A program made the position numbers and the translations under genes. The notes beneath the pieces were generated by a model. The model was not told where the DNA came from. It did not search any database and worked only from the letters and a program-made list of their open reading frames with translations. Shown here in pieces: positions 52,103 through 62,804 of a stretch of DNA of 64,000 bases. Within the stretch, counting starts at the first letter, position 1. Every line of letters starts with the position of its first letter. The stretch comes from Spirochaetales bacterium. GTDB taxonomy: Bacteria > Spirochaetota > Spirochaetia > Treponematales > Treponemataceae. The stretch lies in assembly GCA_003246765.1 (NCBI GenBank), contig QKDA01000265.1, forward strand, positions 1 through 64,000. The letters are read 5' to 3'.

Positions 52103-54274
52103 ATGAAAAAAGTCCCGATAGTTTTTCTTTCGATGATGCTGATCCTCGGTTCGGGCGGGTTCGCCCGCGCCGAGGGTGCGGACATCGTGACCCTTATGGA
52201 CGCCTCGGGTACCATCCTTCCGTGGTTTGACCAGATCAATGACAGGGTTCTGTCGGATATCGCGAAAAAATTCGTCAGGACCGGCGACACGTTCCATCTC
52301 ATTTCGTTCAACTCCAGGGCCAACCTGGAAATCGTGCAGCCCGTGGTAACCGAGGCCGATGTCTCCCGCATCGTGTCACGGTTCATGCTCCTCTACCCCA
52401 TCGGCCAGAATTCCGACTTTCTCTCGGGACTTCAATATACCTGGCAATACGTCAATTCCCTGGATCATCAACGCCAGAAAATCGTCATTATCATTTCCGA
52501 CGGTATCTTCAATCCGCCTCCTTCAAGCCAGTTCGCGCACTACACGAACGAGCAGGTTTCAGCAGAGCTTTCCGGTTACTCCCGAAAGATCAAGGCTGCG
52601 GGCTGGAGCGTATACTATATCAAGCTTCCGTTCCCGGAGAATTCCACCGTTACCGCCCTTGACGGTTCCATGGTTTCCCTGCCCAAGGGCGTCGGGAACG
52701 CATCGGAAACCCCGCAGGAAACAAAAGGTTCCGCTTCCGAGACAGCCCCTGGTGCCGTTACTGCGGGCGATACCGGTTCTAAGGGGCCCGCCGACGGCTC
52801 GCGCAAGGCCGATGGCGAATATCCGAGCTATACCGACATTTCAGGCGCCTTTTCGGACTCGATCGGCATAAGTCCGACGAAATTGCCCGATGGGGATATC
52901 CCCCTTAATTTCGTAGACTCCGTTTTTGACCTTCCGGAGATTACATTTCCGGAAGATCTTGGAAAAACCGGTTATTCTTTCATTCTTCCCCTGGGAATAC
53001 GGAATCCTGTTGAAGGCGAGGTTAATCTTGAGCTTTCAGCGGTCATGCTTGGCAATGTCGATGTACTGCAAAAACACGCCTTCATAAGGCTTTCAGGCCG
53101 AGGAAAGGGAACTATCCGCGCGGAGATAGCTCTTCCGGACACGATTGAGACAGGCAGCCAGTCGCTGAGATTTTCCCTGAAGTTTGCCGGGAACGCCCGG
53201 GTCCATCCCCAGGATGGCACTGTTCGCATGCAGGTCACCGGTTTTTCTCCCCTTCTGTTCCTGCGCCGGGGAAGCAGTTTTGCCTATGCCCTTTTCCTGA
53301 TCGTTCTGGGCTTCGCTTTTGTTGTGCTGTTGCTCATTCTGGTTATCCGCCATACCAGTTTCCCTGCGCACCGCGCCCTTCATGCAGTCCAGGCTGAAGC
53401 GAAGGAAGACGCGGAGAAATCTCAGCAGTCTCTTTCTGATAGAATTCCCGGCCGAGATTCCGTGGGCCCTGCCTCTGCGCAAACTACCGCGGGTAAAGCC
53501 CCCTTGGGTCCTTCAAGGGAACTCAAGCCCTCCTCTACCGCTTCTTCCCTTACGGGAACGAACGGGCCTCGTGACCGTGATCGCGAAGAAATTCTCTCCG
53601 CCGCGGCAGCCGGAGGCACACAAAAACAGATATCCGCGGACATGGCCGCATCCAGATGGGCAGGATCGGAAATACTCCATGCGGAAAAGACGGACAAGCG
53701 CATCGATTTCACCGTAGCAAAGGATAAAACGATTGTCTTTGCAAAAACGGAAGATTCTCGCGTGACCGACGAGGTAATGGCCGTCAAGGACGCCCAGGAG
53801 CGGCAGAGACGGGAACGGTTTGAGCTTCTTTCCCATGCCGCGAGGAGAGACGTTCCCCCCTCGCACATTCCCGCTGGAGCAGATCCGGACGAAGCGGTTC
53901 CCGTGCTCGAAAACGGCGCGAAGATGTTTGAGCTGGAGGTTAAGGAACAGACCAGGATGATCGGAAAGCGAAACGTCCACCTCATGAGAGCCGGGTCTAA
54001 GCTCTCCCTCGGCGGCGGAAGGTCGTCGTTCCTAATCTTCCTCGTCAAATTCCCGGGCCGTATAGCGGATATACGATTTGACGGTAAAAAATGCAGCTTG
54101 GCCATCTTGAAACCCGAGTTTTTCCCCTATGAGACGGAAAACGTCATTGAGAACTGCGTGGATAGGGAGTTCACCCTCGTGTCCGATCGGGACTACGAGG
54201 TGCGGGTTACCGTGCGCGAATACGAGGACCCCGTGGTAAAGATTAACAGGTTATTGACGTCCATTAGGTTTTAA
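52103..54274 (+). CDS. von Willebrand factor A domain protein with signal peptide and internal TM
   Basis: IVTLMDASGTILPWFDQINDRVLSDIAKKFVRTGDTFHLISFNSRA; VIIISDGIFNPP; TM FAYALFLIVLGFAFVVLLLILVI. Confidence 0.75.
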   Translation: MKKVPIVFLSMMLILGSGGFARAEGADIVTLMDASGTILPWFDQINDRVLSDIAKKFVRTGDTFHLISFNSRANLEIVQPVVTEADVSRIVSRFMLLYPIGQNSDFLSGLQYTWQYVNSLDHQRQKIVIIISDGIFNPPPSSQFAHYTNEQVSAELSGYSRKIKAAGWSVYYIKLPFPENSTVTALDGSMVSLPKGVGNASETPQETKGSASETAPGAVTAGDTGSKGPADGSRKADGEYPSYTDISGAFSDSIGISPTKLPDGDIPLNFVDSVFDLPEITFPEDLGKTGYSFILPLGIRNPVEGEVNLELSAVMLGNVDVLQKHAFIRLSGRGKGTIRAEIALPDTIETGSQSLRFSLKFAGNARVHPQDGTVRMQVTGFSPLLFLRRGSSFAYALFLIVLGFAFVVLLLILVIRHTSFPAHRALHAVQAEAKEDAEKSQQSLSDRIPGRDSVGPASAQTTAGKAPLGPSRELKPSSTASSLTGTNGPRDRDREEILSAAAAGGTQKQISADMAASRWAGSEILHAEKTDKRIDFTVAKDKTIVFAKTEDSRVTDEVMAVKDAQERQRRERFELLSHAARRDVPPSHIPAGADPDEAVPVLENGAKMFELEVKEQTRMIGKRNVHLMRAGSKLSLGGGRSSFLIFLVKFPGRIADIRFDGKKCSLAILKPEFFPYETENVIENCVDREFTLVSDRDYEVRVTVREYEDPVVKINRLLTSIRF

Positions 54275-54301
54275 TGCCCTGGGCTTCGCACACACTCAAT
54301 A

Positions 54302-54329
54302 CGCCGCGGAATGCACCGCGGCGTTTTTT
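54302..54329 (+). terminator. Rho-independent terminator after the vWA gene
   Basis: CGCCGCGG-aatgca-CCGCGGCG-TTTTTT. Confidence 0.88.
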
Positions 54330-55674
54330 ATTTCTCCAGCATGTCTTTAGCCCTTTTTTGGAGGGCCCCCTGCTTAGTGTCGGCGGCGATTTCCTCAACC
54401 CTGGATTTTGATCCGAGGTCACCTATGGCCGCGTACATATCAAGGCCGATGCTCCGGGTGAGGGTATCTTTACTTGAAAGGTATAAAAGTATCAACTCTG
54501 AATATCTCGCATCCTTAGACTTTGTTACCGTTTTACCCAGCTCATAACGAAGCCAGGTTTTTTTGTCGTCGGCCAAGGTTTTTTTTGCCGTCTCGATTAT
54601 CGCCGGAGCCGCTGCCGCGGGGCGATGGTCGTTTAGCACAGCCGCCGCCTTTGCGCGGTAGCGGTCGTTTTTTTTCTCGTCCCTTATCATGCCCACTAAC
54701 CAATCGAGGGCTTCCTGATTTCCGATCGCCCCTAAGGTATCATAAGCCTCTAAGCGGACGCTTTCCTCGGGGTCATTCTTGGCCCTGAAGAGGGCGAGGT
54801 CCGAAGCCTCAGTGATATTGCGTTCCTTGACTGCCTTAAGGGATCTTATGCGGACTTTATAGTAAGAATCCCGGATGCCGTCGAGGATAAGCGAAGAAGA
54901 GTCCCGGTCCTCAAGTTTTGAGGCGCCGCTGATGGCGGCCTCCCGGAGGGCGGGATCGGATGATTCAAAGAGCTTTGAAAGCACGGGATATGCCCGTTCC
55001 TTGCCTATCCGGGCAAGCGCCTCTGCCGCGGTCGCCCGGATAACGCCGTTTTCATCCTCGTTTTCTGCTATTTCATAGAGACGGTCCCAAGTTTCCTCAA
55101 CCTGTAATTCTCCCAGGGCCCGCATGATTTCTTGCCTCACGATAAGCCTTTGCTTGTCGTCCCCGGCGATTTCGCTGTCCAAAAGGTCGCTAAGGAACTG
55201 GGCATCCTCGCCTGAACCGATTTTGCCTAGGGCCGATATCGCGGCCGATCGGAAAACAGTATTATCGTTCTCGAGAATCTTTCTTACCGAGGCAGCCGTT
55301 TCCCGGAATTTCAGGGCGGAAGCGTATGAAAGGGCAAGATTTACGGTCGAGGATCGCTCGTCCCAGGGATCCTCCAGAAGGGTCTCTGTCCAGCTCTTTA
55401 AGGAATCGACAGACTGCTTTGTGAAGAGCCTGAGGATGGACTCCTTGACGGCTACGCTTCGGGTGGAAGCGAAAAGGGAAGTAAGTTCCTCGGTGAATTC
55501 CTTGGATTCCTCATTAGCAAGGGTATCGACGAGGGATGTAATGTCCCCTTCTATCCCGTAATTGATGATATCGAGCCTCTCCTGACGCAAACTGGTTTCC
55601 TTTTCCTGCGAGGACAGGGGATAGAGAACGCAGCAAAACGCGATTAGGATTCCCGGGATACGTGCTAGACTCAT
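54328..55674 (-). CDS. secreted HEAT-repeat protein
   Basis: Signal peptide and successive HEAT repeats (RSAAISALGKIGSGEDAQFLSDLLDS; IRATAAEALARIGKERAYPVLSKLFES). Confidence 0.8.
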   Translation of the reverse strand: MSLARIPGILIAFCCVLYPLSSQEKETSLRQERLDIINYGIEGDITSLVDTLANEESKEFTEELTSLFASTRSVAVKESILRLFTKQSVDSLKSWTETLLEDPWDERSSTVNLALSYASALKFRETAASVRKILENDNTVFRSAAISALGKIGSGEDAQFLSDLLDSEIAGDDKQRLIVRQEIMRALGELQVEETWDRLYEIAENEDENGVIRATAAEALARIGKERAYPVLSKLFESSDPALREAAISGASKLEDRDSSSLILDGIRDSYYKVRIRSLKAVKERNITEASDLALFRAKNDPEESVRLEAYDTLGAIGNQEALDWLVGMIRDEKKNDRYRAKAAAVLNDHRPAAAAPAIIETAKKTLADDKKTWLRYELGKTVTKSKDARYSELILLYLSSKDTLTRSIGLDMYAAIGDLGSKSRVEEIAADTKQGALQKRAKDMLEK

Positions 55675-56825
55675 GGCAACTCCTTTTGCGCCTTACCGGC
55701 AAAAAAACGGGCGAGAAAGGCCGTCCTGTACTGGTCAAAACGGTCATGCTCAATGGCATCCCTGATTTCCGCCATCATGCCGTGCAGGAAGGCAAGGTTA
55801 TGCCACGAAGCCAGCATGGAGCTGAGGATCTCGTCGTTTTTATAGAGGTGACGCATATAGGAGCGGCTGTATTCCCTGCAAACCTTACAGCCGCATTCCG
55901 GGTCAAGGGGACCGAAATCGGCGGCGTAACGCTCCTTCTTGATCGCGATGATACCGTCCCTGGTGAACAAGGATCCGTTTCGGGCGTTTCTAGTGGGAAG
56001 CACGCAGTCGAAGATATCGATTCCGTTTTTGACAGCGTCCAGGATATAATCCGGCGTGCCGATTCCCATGACGTATCGCGGCTTGTCACGGGGAAGCAGG
56101 GCTGCCGTGGCCTCGAGAAATTCGGAATAGGCCTCTGCGGGCTCCCCCACCGAGAGCCCGCCGATGGCGATGCCCGGGGGATCAAGATCGATGACGGACT
56201 GAGCGCTTTCCTTTCTGAGGTCATGATAGAAATTACCCTGGACGATCGGAAAAAGCTTTCCCTCATATTCCTCCGGGGAATCTAGCCAAGCCTTGCGGGC
56301 CCTTTTTGCCCAATCCGTGGTAATCACGAGGGCTTCTTTGGCCTTTTTCCAAGGGGTTCCCCAACCGGTGCAAACATCCAGCTGCATTTGAATGTCGCTG
56401 TTAAAAGCCGCTTGCAGGCCCACTACGGACTCGGGGGTAAGAAAATGGGAGGAGCCGTCGATATGGCTGCGGAATTTAACGCCCTCGCCGGTGATCTTTC
56501 GAAAATCGGATAGGGAAAAAACCTGGTAGCCCCCGGAATCGGTCAGGAAATTGCCCTTCCAGCCCGAAAACCCGTGAAGACCCCCGGCTGCCCGCAATAT
56601 GTCGACCCCGGGCCTTAAATAGAGGTGGTAGGTGTTGGCTAAAATGATGTCAAACCCGATCTCCGCCAGGCCGTCTTTCGTCATGGCCTTAACCGTAGCG
56701 TTCGTCCCGACGGGCATAAAGGCGGGGGTTCTGACCGGACCGTGGGGAAGCGTCATCACTCCGGTTCTTGCGTTGGTGAGGGCGTCCTGGTGTTTTATCG
56801 AAAATATGGAATCCGTCTTGATCAT
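55671..56825 (-). CDS. tgt: queuine tRNA-ribosyltransferase
   Basis: GPVRTPAFMPVGTNATVKAMT; LTDSGGYQVFSLS; CGCKVCREYSRSYMRHLYKNDEILSSMLASWHNLAF. Confidence 0.95.
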   Translation of the reverse strand: MIKTDSIFSIKHQDALTNARTGVMTLPHGPVRTPAFMPVGTNATVKAMTKDGLAEIGFDIILANTYHLYLRPGVDILRAAGGLHGFSGWKGNFLTDSGGYQVFSLSDFRKITGEGVKFRSHIDGSSHFLTPESVVGLQAAFNSDIQMQLDVCTGWGTPWKKAKEALVITTDWAKRARKAWLDSPEEYEGKLFPIVQGNFYHDLRKESAQSVIDLDPPGIAIGGLSVGEPAEAYSEFLEATAALLPRDKPRYVMGIGTPDYILDAVKNGIDIFDCVLPTRNARNGSLFTRDGIIAIKKERYAADFGPLDPECGCKVCREYSRSYMRHLYKNDEILSSMLASWHNLAFLHGMMAEIRDAIEHDRFDQYRTAFLARFFAGKAQKELP

Positions 56826-56829
56826 GTGC

Positions 56830-57900
56830 TTAGGTCCTCGCGAATTTTAGTAGCAGCGCCGACAGGGCTGAAAAAAGAATCACCGGAAACCACGCCCCCG
56901 CCAATGGAGAGACGTACTCCCACTTGGCGAAAAGCATGGAAACCATCTGGGTCACGTAATAACCGACCGCGATGGAAAGGCTGATCAGAAGACTCATGAG
57001 AATCACGTTCTTCTTAAAGCGCCCGCCCAGGGAAATCGAGAAGAACAGCACGATAAATATCGTGAAGGGAAAGGAGAACCTTTTATAGTAGTTAGCCTGC
57101 TCTTCCGCGAAGGGCTGTCCCGAGCGCCTAATACGCTCTATAAACGTTTTGGCGTCCCGGGAACCCAATTCATCGACGCTGGTCGCGTTCTTCCTGAAGG
57201 AAGAAGGATCTTCCGTGAGGTTTATGCCCCGTAAACTTTGGGAGAGGGTCACCTCCCCGTCCGTACCATACGAATAGACCTTCGGATCATCGAGAACCCA
57301 GTTTGGTTCAGCCCAGGTAGCGCTGGGTGCCTGTACGACGGACAGGATTGATCCCTCGTTATCCCGGACCACGACGTAAAGGCTAAAGAGTTTCATGTCC
57401 TTATCCTGGTAGTAATCGGCGCTGTAAACGAACTGACCGTCATCCGAGCGAACGACGATATTTGAATTGCTCAGCGAATCTTCTTCCTTAAGGAGGGCCT
57501 TGACCAGGGTCTTTCTTTCTGCGGAAGAATGGATAACGACGCGGTCTTCGAAAAAGAACATGGCTATCGAGAGGATAAAGCCGAATACAACGAGAGGGAA
57601 TACCAGGGAATAGAGGGGATACCCGGACGCGAATACCGACGTAAGCTCATTCCTCGCGTAAAAGTTCCCCATGGTATAGGCAGAACCGAAGAGGACGGCG
57701 AGGGGCATGGCGTAGGACACGCATTTGGGCACGTAGAGGACCATGGCCCTTATAATATCCCTCGCCGATACCTCGTTGGTAAGGTATTTCCAAAGATTGG
57801 CGAAGAGATCGCCCAATTCCAGCATTAGAACGAAAAACAGGAGGGCTACCACGCATACCGGAAGGAACTCCGTGAATAGATAACGCTGGATAAGTTTCAT
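56830..57900 (-). CDS. YjgP/YjgQ (LptF/LptG) family permease
   Basis: MKLIQRYLFTEFLPVCVVALLFFVLMLELGDLFANL... with paired TM segments at both ends. Confidence 0.85.
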   Translation of the reverse strand: MKLIQRYLFTEFLPVCVVALLFFVLMLELGDLFANLWKYLTNEVSARDIIRAMVLYVPKCVSYAMPLAVLFGSAYTMGNFYARNELTSVFASGYPLYSLVFPLVVFGFILSIAMFFFEDRVVIHSSAERKTLVKALLKEEDSLSNSNIVVRSDDGQFVYSADYYQDKDMKLFSLYVVVRDNEGSILSVVQAPSATWAEPNWVLDDPKVYSYGTDGEVTLSQSLRGINLTEDPSSFRKNATSVDELGSRDAKTFIERIRRSGQPFAEEQANYYKRFSFPFTIFIVLFFSISLGGRFKKNVILMSLLISLSIAVGYYVTQMVSMLFAKWEYVSPLAGAWFPVILFSALSALLLKFART

Positions 57901-59003
57901 TGCAGAGCCCTCCTACCCAGGAAAACGAGAGCGGCCCCCAATACGGTCAGGTTTGGAAGCCACATCATCAGGGTTCCGTCGAGGCCCACGCGAATCGAAA
58001 GGGTTTGGCCTCCGATGAGCATGGCCCAATAAAGGACGGCTATGATTAGCCCGAGGATAAAACCCACGCTCTGACCGTTGGTTTTTGCCAAAAGCCCCAG
58101 GGGAAAGGCCAATATAGTGAAAAAAAGGGCCCCGAAGGGAATGGAAAATTTCTTGTTGAATTCCATTTTGTAGAGGTTAATCTGCTTCAAGTCAGAACCG
58201 GCGTCGATCTTTTTCCGTAATTCCCCGTAAAGGTCCCGTGAACTCATTTCCCGGGGAGTCACCGCAGATGAGTAATTTGGGGCCACCTGTTTCATGAGCA
58301 TTTGATAAGATATGCTTTCAGCGCTGATGGCGTCAAAATTCTCCCGGATTTTTTTGTCTAAAGAAAGAATTTGGGGCGTTTGCATTTCAAGGCTCATGAG
58401 GACGGCGGGATTGTCGCTCTCTTTGATCAGGGCGTCCTTGGCGGCAATAAACCTGCGTTCTCCGCTGCCCCCCGTGTCGATAACCAGAAGGTCGGCCATT
58501 GTCCTTCCCGTTACGCTTCCCGTCACGATAACCGCCTTCTGGTTCTTCTTAATGGAGTTTCCCTCGAGCTCAAGCGCCGGCGTGGAGGTTAAGATGGTGC
58601 GGTACAGCCTCACGTACCTGATGGTTCCGGCAGGAAGCAGTATGTCGTTCGTGAAAAAGGAGATAACCGAGATCAGTAGCCCCGCCAGGGCAACGGGCAC
58701 GAAAATAGCCCGGAGAGGAATACCAAGGGCGTTGGCGGCGATAATTTCCCTATCGCTGACGAAACGACCTAAGCCCATAAGGGTTCCAACCAGGGCCGAA
58801 AACGGGGCGGAGGTCGCAATGATCGAAGGGAGGGCATAGAATATCAACAGGGCAACCTGGGTAAAGGGAGCCTTTTTGGACAGTATATCCTCCGCCATGA
58901 GAAGCATCTGGTTTACGAAAAAAATAAGGAAAAAAAAGAGGAACGAAACCGCGAAATAAATAAGCATCTCGCGGAACACGTACAGAGAGAAGGTCTTTCT
59001 CAT
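57897..59003 (-). CDS. YjgP/YjgQ (LptF/LptG) family permease
   Basis: MRKTFSLYVFREMLIYFAVSFLFFFLIFFVNQMLLMAEDIL...; C-terminal GFILGLIIAVLYWAMLIGGQTLSIR. Confidence 0.85.
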   Translation of the reverse strand: MRKTFSLYVFREMLIYFAVSFLFFFLIFFVNQMLLMAEDILSKKAPFTQVALLIFYALPSIIATSAPFSALVGTLMGLGRFVSDREIIAANALGIPLRAIFVPVALAGLLISVISFFTNDILLPAGTIRYVRLYRTILTSTPALELEGNSIKKNQKAVIVTGSVTGRTMADLLVIDTGGSGERRFIAAKDALIKESDNPAVLMSLEMQTPQILSLDKKIRENFDAISAESISYQMLMKQVAPNYSSAVTPREMSSRDLYGELRKKIDAGSDLKQINLYKMEFNKKFSIPFGALFFTILAFPLGLLAKTNGQSVGFILGLIIAVLYWAMLIGGQTLSIRVGLDGTLMMWLPNLTVLGAALVFLGRRALQ

Positions 59004-59444
59004 TCAATGAGTTCCCGTGGAGCCGTAACCGCCCTCGCCCCGGGCGGTGGCGCTCAAGGAAGCGGCGGGCGCGAAGATTGACCTGGCTACCGGCGCCGTA
59101 ACCAGCTGGGCGATTCTCTCGCCGTCGGTGCATTCCCAGGGTTCAGATCCCAGGTTCACGAGAAGAACTCCAACCTCGCCCCGGTAATCAGCGTCGATCG
59201 TGCCGGGCGAATTAAGGACGGTTATTCCCTTCTTGAAGGCAAGGCCCGAACGGGGCCTGACCTGCACCTCGTAGCCTTGGGGTATTTCCAGGAAGACTCC
59301 CGTCGGGATGAGGGCCCTTCCGCCGGGAGGAATAACCACGGGCGAGTCGATACGGGCGCAAATATCCGCCCCCGCGGCGTCGTGCGTCTTATACTCGGGA
59401 ACTAAGGCGCCCCGCTCTACCCTGATTAAGATCGTCGTTTCCAT
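59004..59444 (-). CDS. dut: deoxyuridine 5'-triphosphate nucleotidohydrolase
   Basis: [72 protein letters not shown]-terminal [11 protein letters not shown]. Confidence 0.95.
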   Translation of the reverse strand: METTILIRVERGALVPEYKTHDAAGADICARIDSPVVIPPGGRALIPTGVFLEIPQGYEVQVRPRSGLAFKKGITVLNSPGTIDADYRGEVGVLLVNLGSEPWECTDGERIAQLVTAPVARSIFAPAASLSATARGEGGYGSTGTH

Positions 59445-60697
59445 TGTCGTTCCAGCTCCTTGGCATATCGTCGCGGAACCAATGCGGCCAGAGATTTTCC
59501 GGCGTCGCCATCGATCGCTTTAAGCCTGCGTTCCAGGGACGAATGCCCGATAGTCGATACTATTTCCATATCCCGCTCCACGGGAAAAATCCTTCCCTCC
59601 CGTATCCATTGCCTGGCAAGCCTCTTCATGCGGTACTCGCTGTCTTCTGAGGCAATCGTGAGTGCCCCTAAGGCCCGTTCCTTCGCGTCTGAAAGCTCCG
59701 ATGCAGAAGGCCCGCCGGTAAAGAATGCCCCGCATTCTCGAAGCAGCTCCCTTACGGCTTCTACGGTTCGATCGGGGGGAGTGGACAGCGAAACCGAGAG
59801 GAATGAAAGCTCCCTAAAAACGTTCACCGACCCGGTTATGGAATAACAAAGTCCCTTTTCCTCCCTGAGAGACTGAAAAAGCCTGGAACTCACCGTGTCC
59901 GACAGTATATCATTGATGAGGTTCCAGGAAAACCAGTCCTCATCTTCAGAAAAACGGTGAATAGGCCATCCGAGCACGATTTGAGACTGGGTAAACAGGG
60001 ATTTCTCCACTCGTTGACCCTCCCTCCAAAGCCCCTTTTCGGGCCTCAGGATAGCGGGTGAAGGGACCGAGCGGACCCTCGGGTATCTCGAGATTTCCTT
60101 TTCAACGAATCCGTCGTCGAATGAACCCGTAACGGTCACGCATGAAAGGCTTTCAATGAATGTATCGCTGTAAAACGCTTTCAAGTCGCTTACGGCAATC
60201 GCGTTTACGCTTTGAACCGTACCCGCTATGGCCTTTCCGAGGGAGGATTCGGGGAAGGTGCGTTCCATGAACCACTCCGAACAGGTTTCTTCGGGATCGT
60301 CAAGGTAAGAGAGAATCTCGCTGACGATGACGCCGCGCTCGGTTTCTACATCCTCTTCCCGAAAGGAGGACTCGGTGAGCATGGACATCATGACAGGGAG
60401 TATCTCCGGCAACCTCGAGCCCGGAATCACTGCGTAAAGGCAGATCTGCTCGCGTTCGGTGAAGGCGTTCACGTAGCCGCCGGTCCTGTCGAAAACCCGG
60501 GCTATATCCCTGGCCGTCTTGTCCCCGGTTCCCTTAAACAGCATGTGCTCCAGGAAATGTGCTGCTCCGTGAAGCCCCTCCTTCTCGTCCCGGGTTCCCG
60601 TAAAAAACCAAAAACCGATCGCTGCGGTTTGCGTCGCAGCGACCGGTTCGGTAATAAGGGTTACGCCGTTTCCGAGGGAACGGTTATTTATCGGCAT
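59426..60697 (-). CDS. M16-family zinc peptidase
   Basis: [14 protein letters not shown] (HXXEH) and typical M16 architecture. Confidence 0.9.
   Translation of the reverse strand: MPINNRSLGNGVTLITEPVAATQTAAIGFWFFTGTRDEKEGLHGAAHFLEHMLFKGTGDKTARDIARVFDRTGGYVNAFTEREQICLYAVIPGSRLPEILPVMMSMLTESSFREEDVETERGVIVSEILSYLDDPEETCSEWFMERTFPESSLGKAIAGTVQSVNAIAVSDLKAFYSDTFIESLSCVTVTGSFDDGFVEKEISRYPRVRSVPSPAILRPEKGLWREGQRVEKSLFTQSQIVLGWPIHRFSEDEDWFSWNLINDILSDTVSSRLFQSLREEKGLCYSITGSVNVFRELSFLSVSLSTPPDRTVEAVRELLRECGAFFTGGPSASELSDAKERALGALTIASEDSEYRMKRLARQWIREGRIFPVERDMEIVSTIGHSSLERRLKAIDGDAGKSLAALVPRRYAKELERQWKRRS
60601..60647 (-). terminator. candidate intrinsic terminator/attenuator within the 5' coding region of the M16 gene
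   Basis: Minus strand: ACCGGTCGCTGCG-acgcaaac-CGCAGCGATCGGT then TTTTGGTTTTTT; 13-bp stem with one G-U wobble. Confidence 0.55.
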
Positions 60698-62777
60698 CGT
60701 CCCCGAGAGCGTCCACGTAGGAAAGGTTCAAGCGGCCCATCTTGTCGATCTCGAGAAGCTTGACCGGGATGTGCTGCCCTTCCTTGACCACGTCGGATAC
60801 GTTGGCCACCCGGGTCCGGGAAAGCTTGGAGATGTGGCAGAGCCCTTCCTTTCCGGGAAGGATCTCCACGAAGGCTCCGAAGTCCATGATTCTCTTGACG
60901 GTTCCCTCGTAGATGCGGCCGACCTCGGGATCTTCCACGATGCCCTTTACCGCGTCCCGCGCGCCGAGGGCGTGCTTGGCGGTTTTGCCGTAAATGGTCA
61001 CGGTTCCGTCGTTTTCCGTATTGATGGTCACGGAGAACTGCTCAGAGATGGCCTTGATGTTCTTTCCGCCGGGTCCGATCAGGGCGCCGATCTTGTCGGT
61101 TTCAATCTTCATGACCTCGATGCGGGGCGCATACTCGGAAATCTGGGCGGAGGGCTTGGAAATCGTCTTGTTCATGATGCCCAGGATGTGGAGCCTTCCG
61201 CGTTTGGCTTGGGCCAGGGCATTCTTCATGATCTCGGTGGAGACGCCGGCGATCTTGATGTCCATCTGGAACCCGGTAATTCCGCGCTCGGTTCCGGCGA
61301 CCTTAAAGTCCATGTCTCCGAGGTGGTCTTCCTCTCCGAGAATGTCGGAAAGGATCGCGTACTTGTCGCCCTCGGTGATGAGGCCCATGGCGATGCCCGC
61401 TACGGGAGCCTTCATGGGCACGCCCGCATGGAGCATGGAAAGGGTTCCGCCGCATACGCTGGCCATGGAAGAAGAGCCGTTGGACTCGAGGATCTCGGAC
61501 ACCACGCGGACCGTGTAGGGGAAGGCTTCCCGGGAGGGAACCATGGGCTCCAGGGACCGGCGGGCGAGATACCCGTGGCCGATTTCACGGCGGCCGGTTC
61601 CCATGCGGCCCACTTCGCCGACCGAATAGGGCGGGAAGTTATAGTGAAGGAGGAAATGCTCCCGGCGGTCGCCCTCGATATCGTCAAAAACCTGCTCGTC
61701 GAAGACGGTACCCAGGGTAGCTACAGCCAGGGCCTGGGTTTCGCCGCGGGTGAACACCGCCGAACCGTGGGGCCGGGGAAGCACGCCGATTTCGCAGGTG
61801 ATGTCCCGGATGTCCTCGGTGCCGCGCCCGTCGACGCGAACGCCCTTTTCGAGGATGGTAGTGCGAAGGATGGAATACTCCATGTCTTCGAACAGGGCGT
61901 CGAAAAGCTTTTTCTGTACCGCGTCGGCAAGCTGTTCAGCGTACTTTGCGGTGAGATCGGACTTGACCGCGTCGCAGGCGGCGCGGCGCTCGAATTTGCC
62001 CTTTACGTAGAGGGCCGCCGAGAGCCTGGGATAGGCCTCGGCGCGGATCGCTTCTCGGTTGGCGAGCTCGACCTTCATGGGGCTTAGGGGAAGTTTTTCC
62101 TTACCCACCTGGGCTCGGAGGTCCTCCTGGAGCTTGCAGATTACCTTGATGAACTCGCTTGCCTTGTCGAGGGCCCCGAGCATCACTTCCTCGGAAACCT
62201 CGTGGGCGCCGCCTTCAACCATGGTAATGCCCTCGGCGGTTCCCGCCACGACGATCTCCATGTCCGCCTTCTCGATTTGCTCGAAGGTGGGATTGATGAC
62301 GTACTCGCCGTCCAGGTAGGCGATGCGTGCAGCGGCCACGGGACCGTTAAAGGGGATATCGGAAATGGTTACCGCCGCGGAGCTCGCGATAACCGCGAGG
62401 ATGTCCGGGGGGTTTATCATGTCCGACGAAATGGTGGTGGGAACGATCTGGATGTCCCGACCGAAAGCCTTGTCGAAGAGGGGCCGCATGGGACGGTCAA
62501 TGAGACGGGAAACGAGGATTTCCTTGTCTTTGGGCCTGCTTTCGCGCTTAATGAACCCGCCGGGAATCTTTCCGGCGGCGTAGTACTTTTCGTTGTAATC
62601 CACCGTGAGGGGAACGTAGTCTAGGCCTTCCTGGCTAGAGGAAGAGGCGCAAACCGTGGCGATTACCGCCGATCCTGCGTATTGCGCGTAAATGGAGCCG
62701 TTAGCCTGCTTTGCGAGGCGTCCGGTCTCCAGGATCAGGTCATCGTTCCCGATCCGGTAGGATATTTTCGTTGCCAT
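60684..62777 (-). CDS. pnp: polyribonucleotide nucleotidyltransferase
   Basis: RLIDRPMRPLF, GSSSMASVCGGTLSM, KH and S1 domains at the C-terminus (GALIGPGGKNIKAISEQ; DFGAFVEILPGKEGLCHISKL). Confidence 0.97.
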   Translation of the reverse strand: MATKISYRIGNDDLILETGRLAKQANGSIYAQYAGSAVIATVCASSSSQEGLDYVPLTVDYNEKYYAAGKIPGGFIKRESRPKDKEILVSRLIDRPMRPLFDKAFGRDIQIVPTTISSDMINPPDILAVIASSAAVTISDIPFNGPVAAARIAYLDGEYVINPTFEQIEKADMEIVVAGTAEGITMVEGGAHEVSEEVMLGALDKASEFIKVICKLQEDLRAQVGKEKLPLSPMKVELANREAIRAEAYPRLSAALYVKGKFERRAACDAVKSDLTAKYAEQLADAVQKKLFDALFEDMEYSILRTTILEKGVRVDGRGTEDIRDITCEIGVLPRPHGSAVFTRGETQALAVATLGTVFDEQVFDDIEGDRREHFLLHYNFPPYSVGEVGRMGTGRREIGHGYLARRSLEPMVPSREAFPYTVRVVSEILESNGSSSMASVCGGTLSMLHAGVPMKAPVAGIAMGLITEGDKYAILSDILGEEDHLGDMDFKVAGTERGITGFQMDIKIAGVSTEIMKNALAQAKRGRLHILGIMNKTISKPSAQISEYAPRIEVMKIETDKIGALIGPGGKNIKAISEQFSVTINTENDGTVTIYGKTAKHALGARDAVKGIVEDPEVGRIYEGTVKRIMDFGAFVEILPGKEGLCHISKLSRTRVANVSDVVKEGQHIPVKLLEIDKMGRLNLSYVDALGDDADK

Positions 62778-62804
62778 AGGGTTTCCTTATTGTCGTGGGT
62801 AGAA

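Noticed and set aside
60771-62087. 438-aa plus-strand ORF antisense to pnp
   Set aside because: Gly/His/Asp-rich shadow ORF opposite a certain pnp gene.
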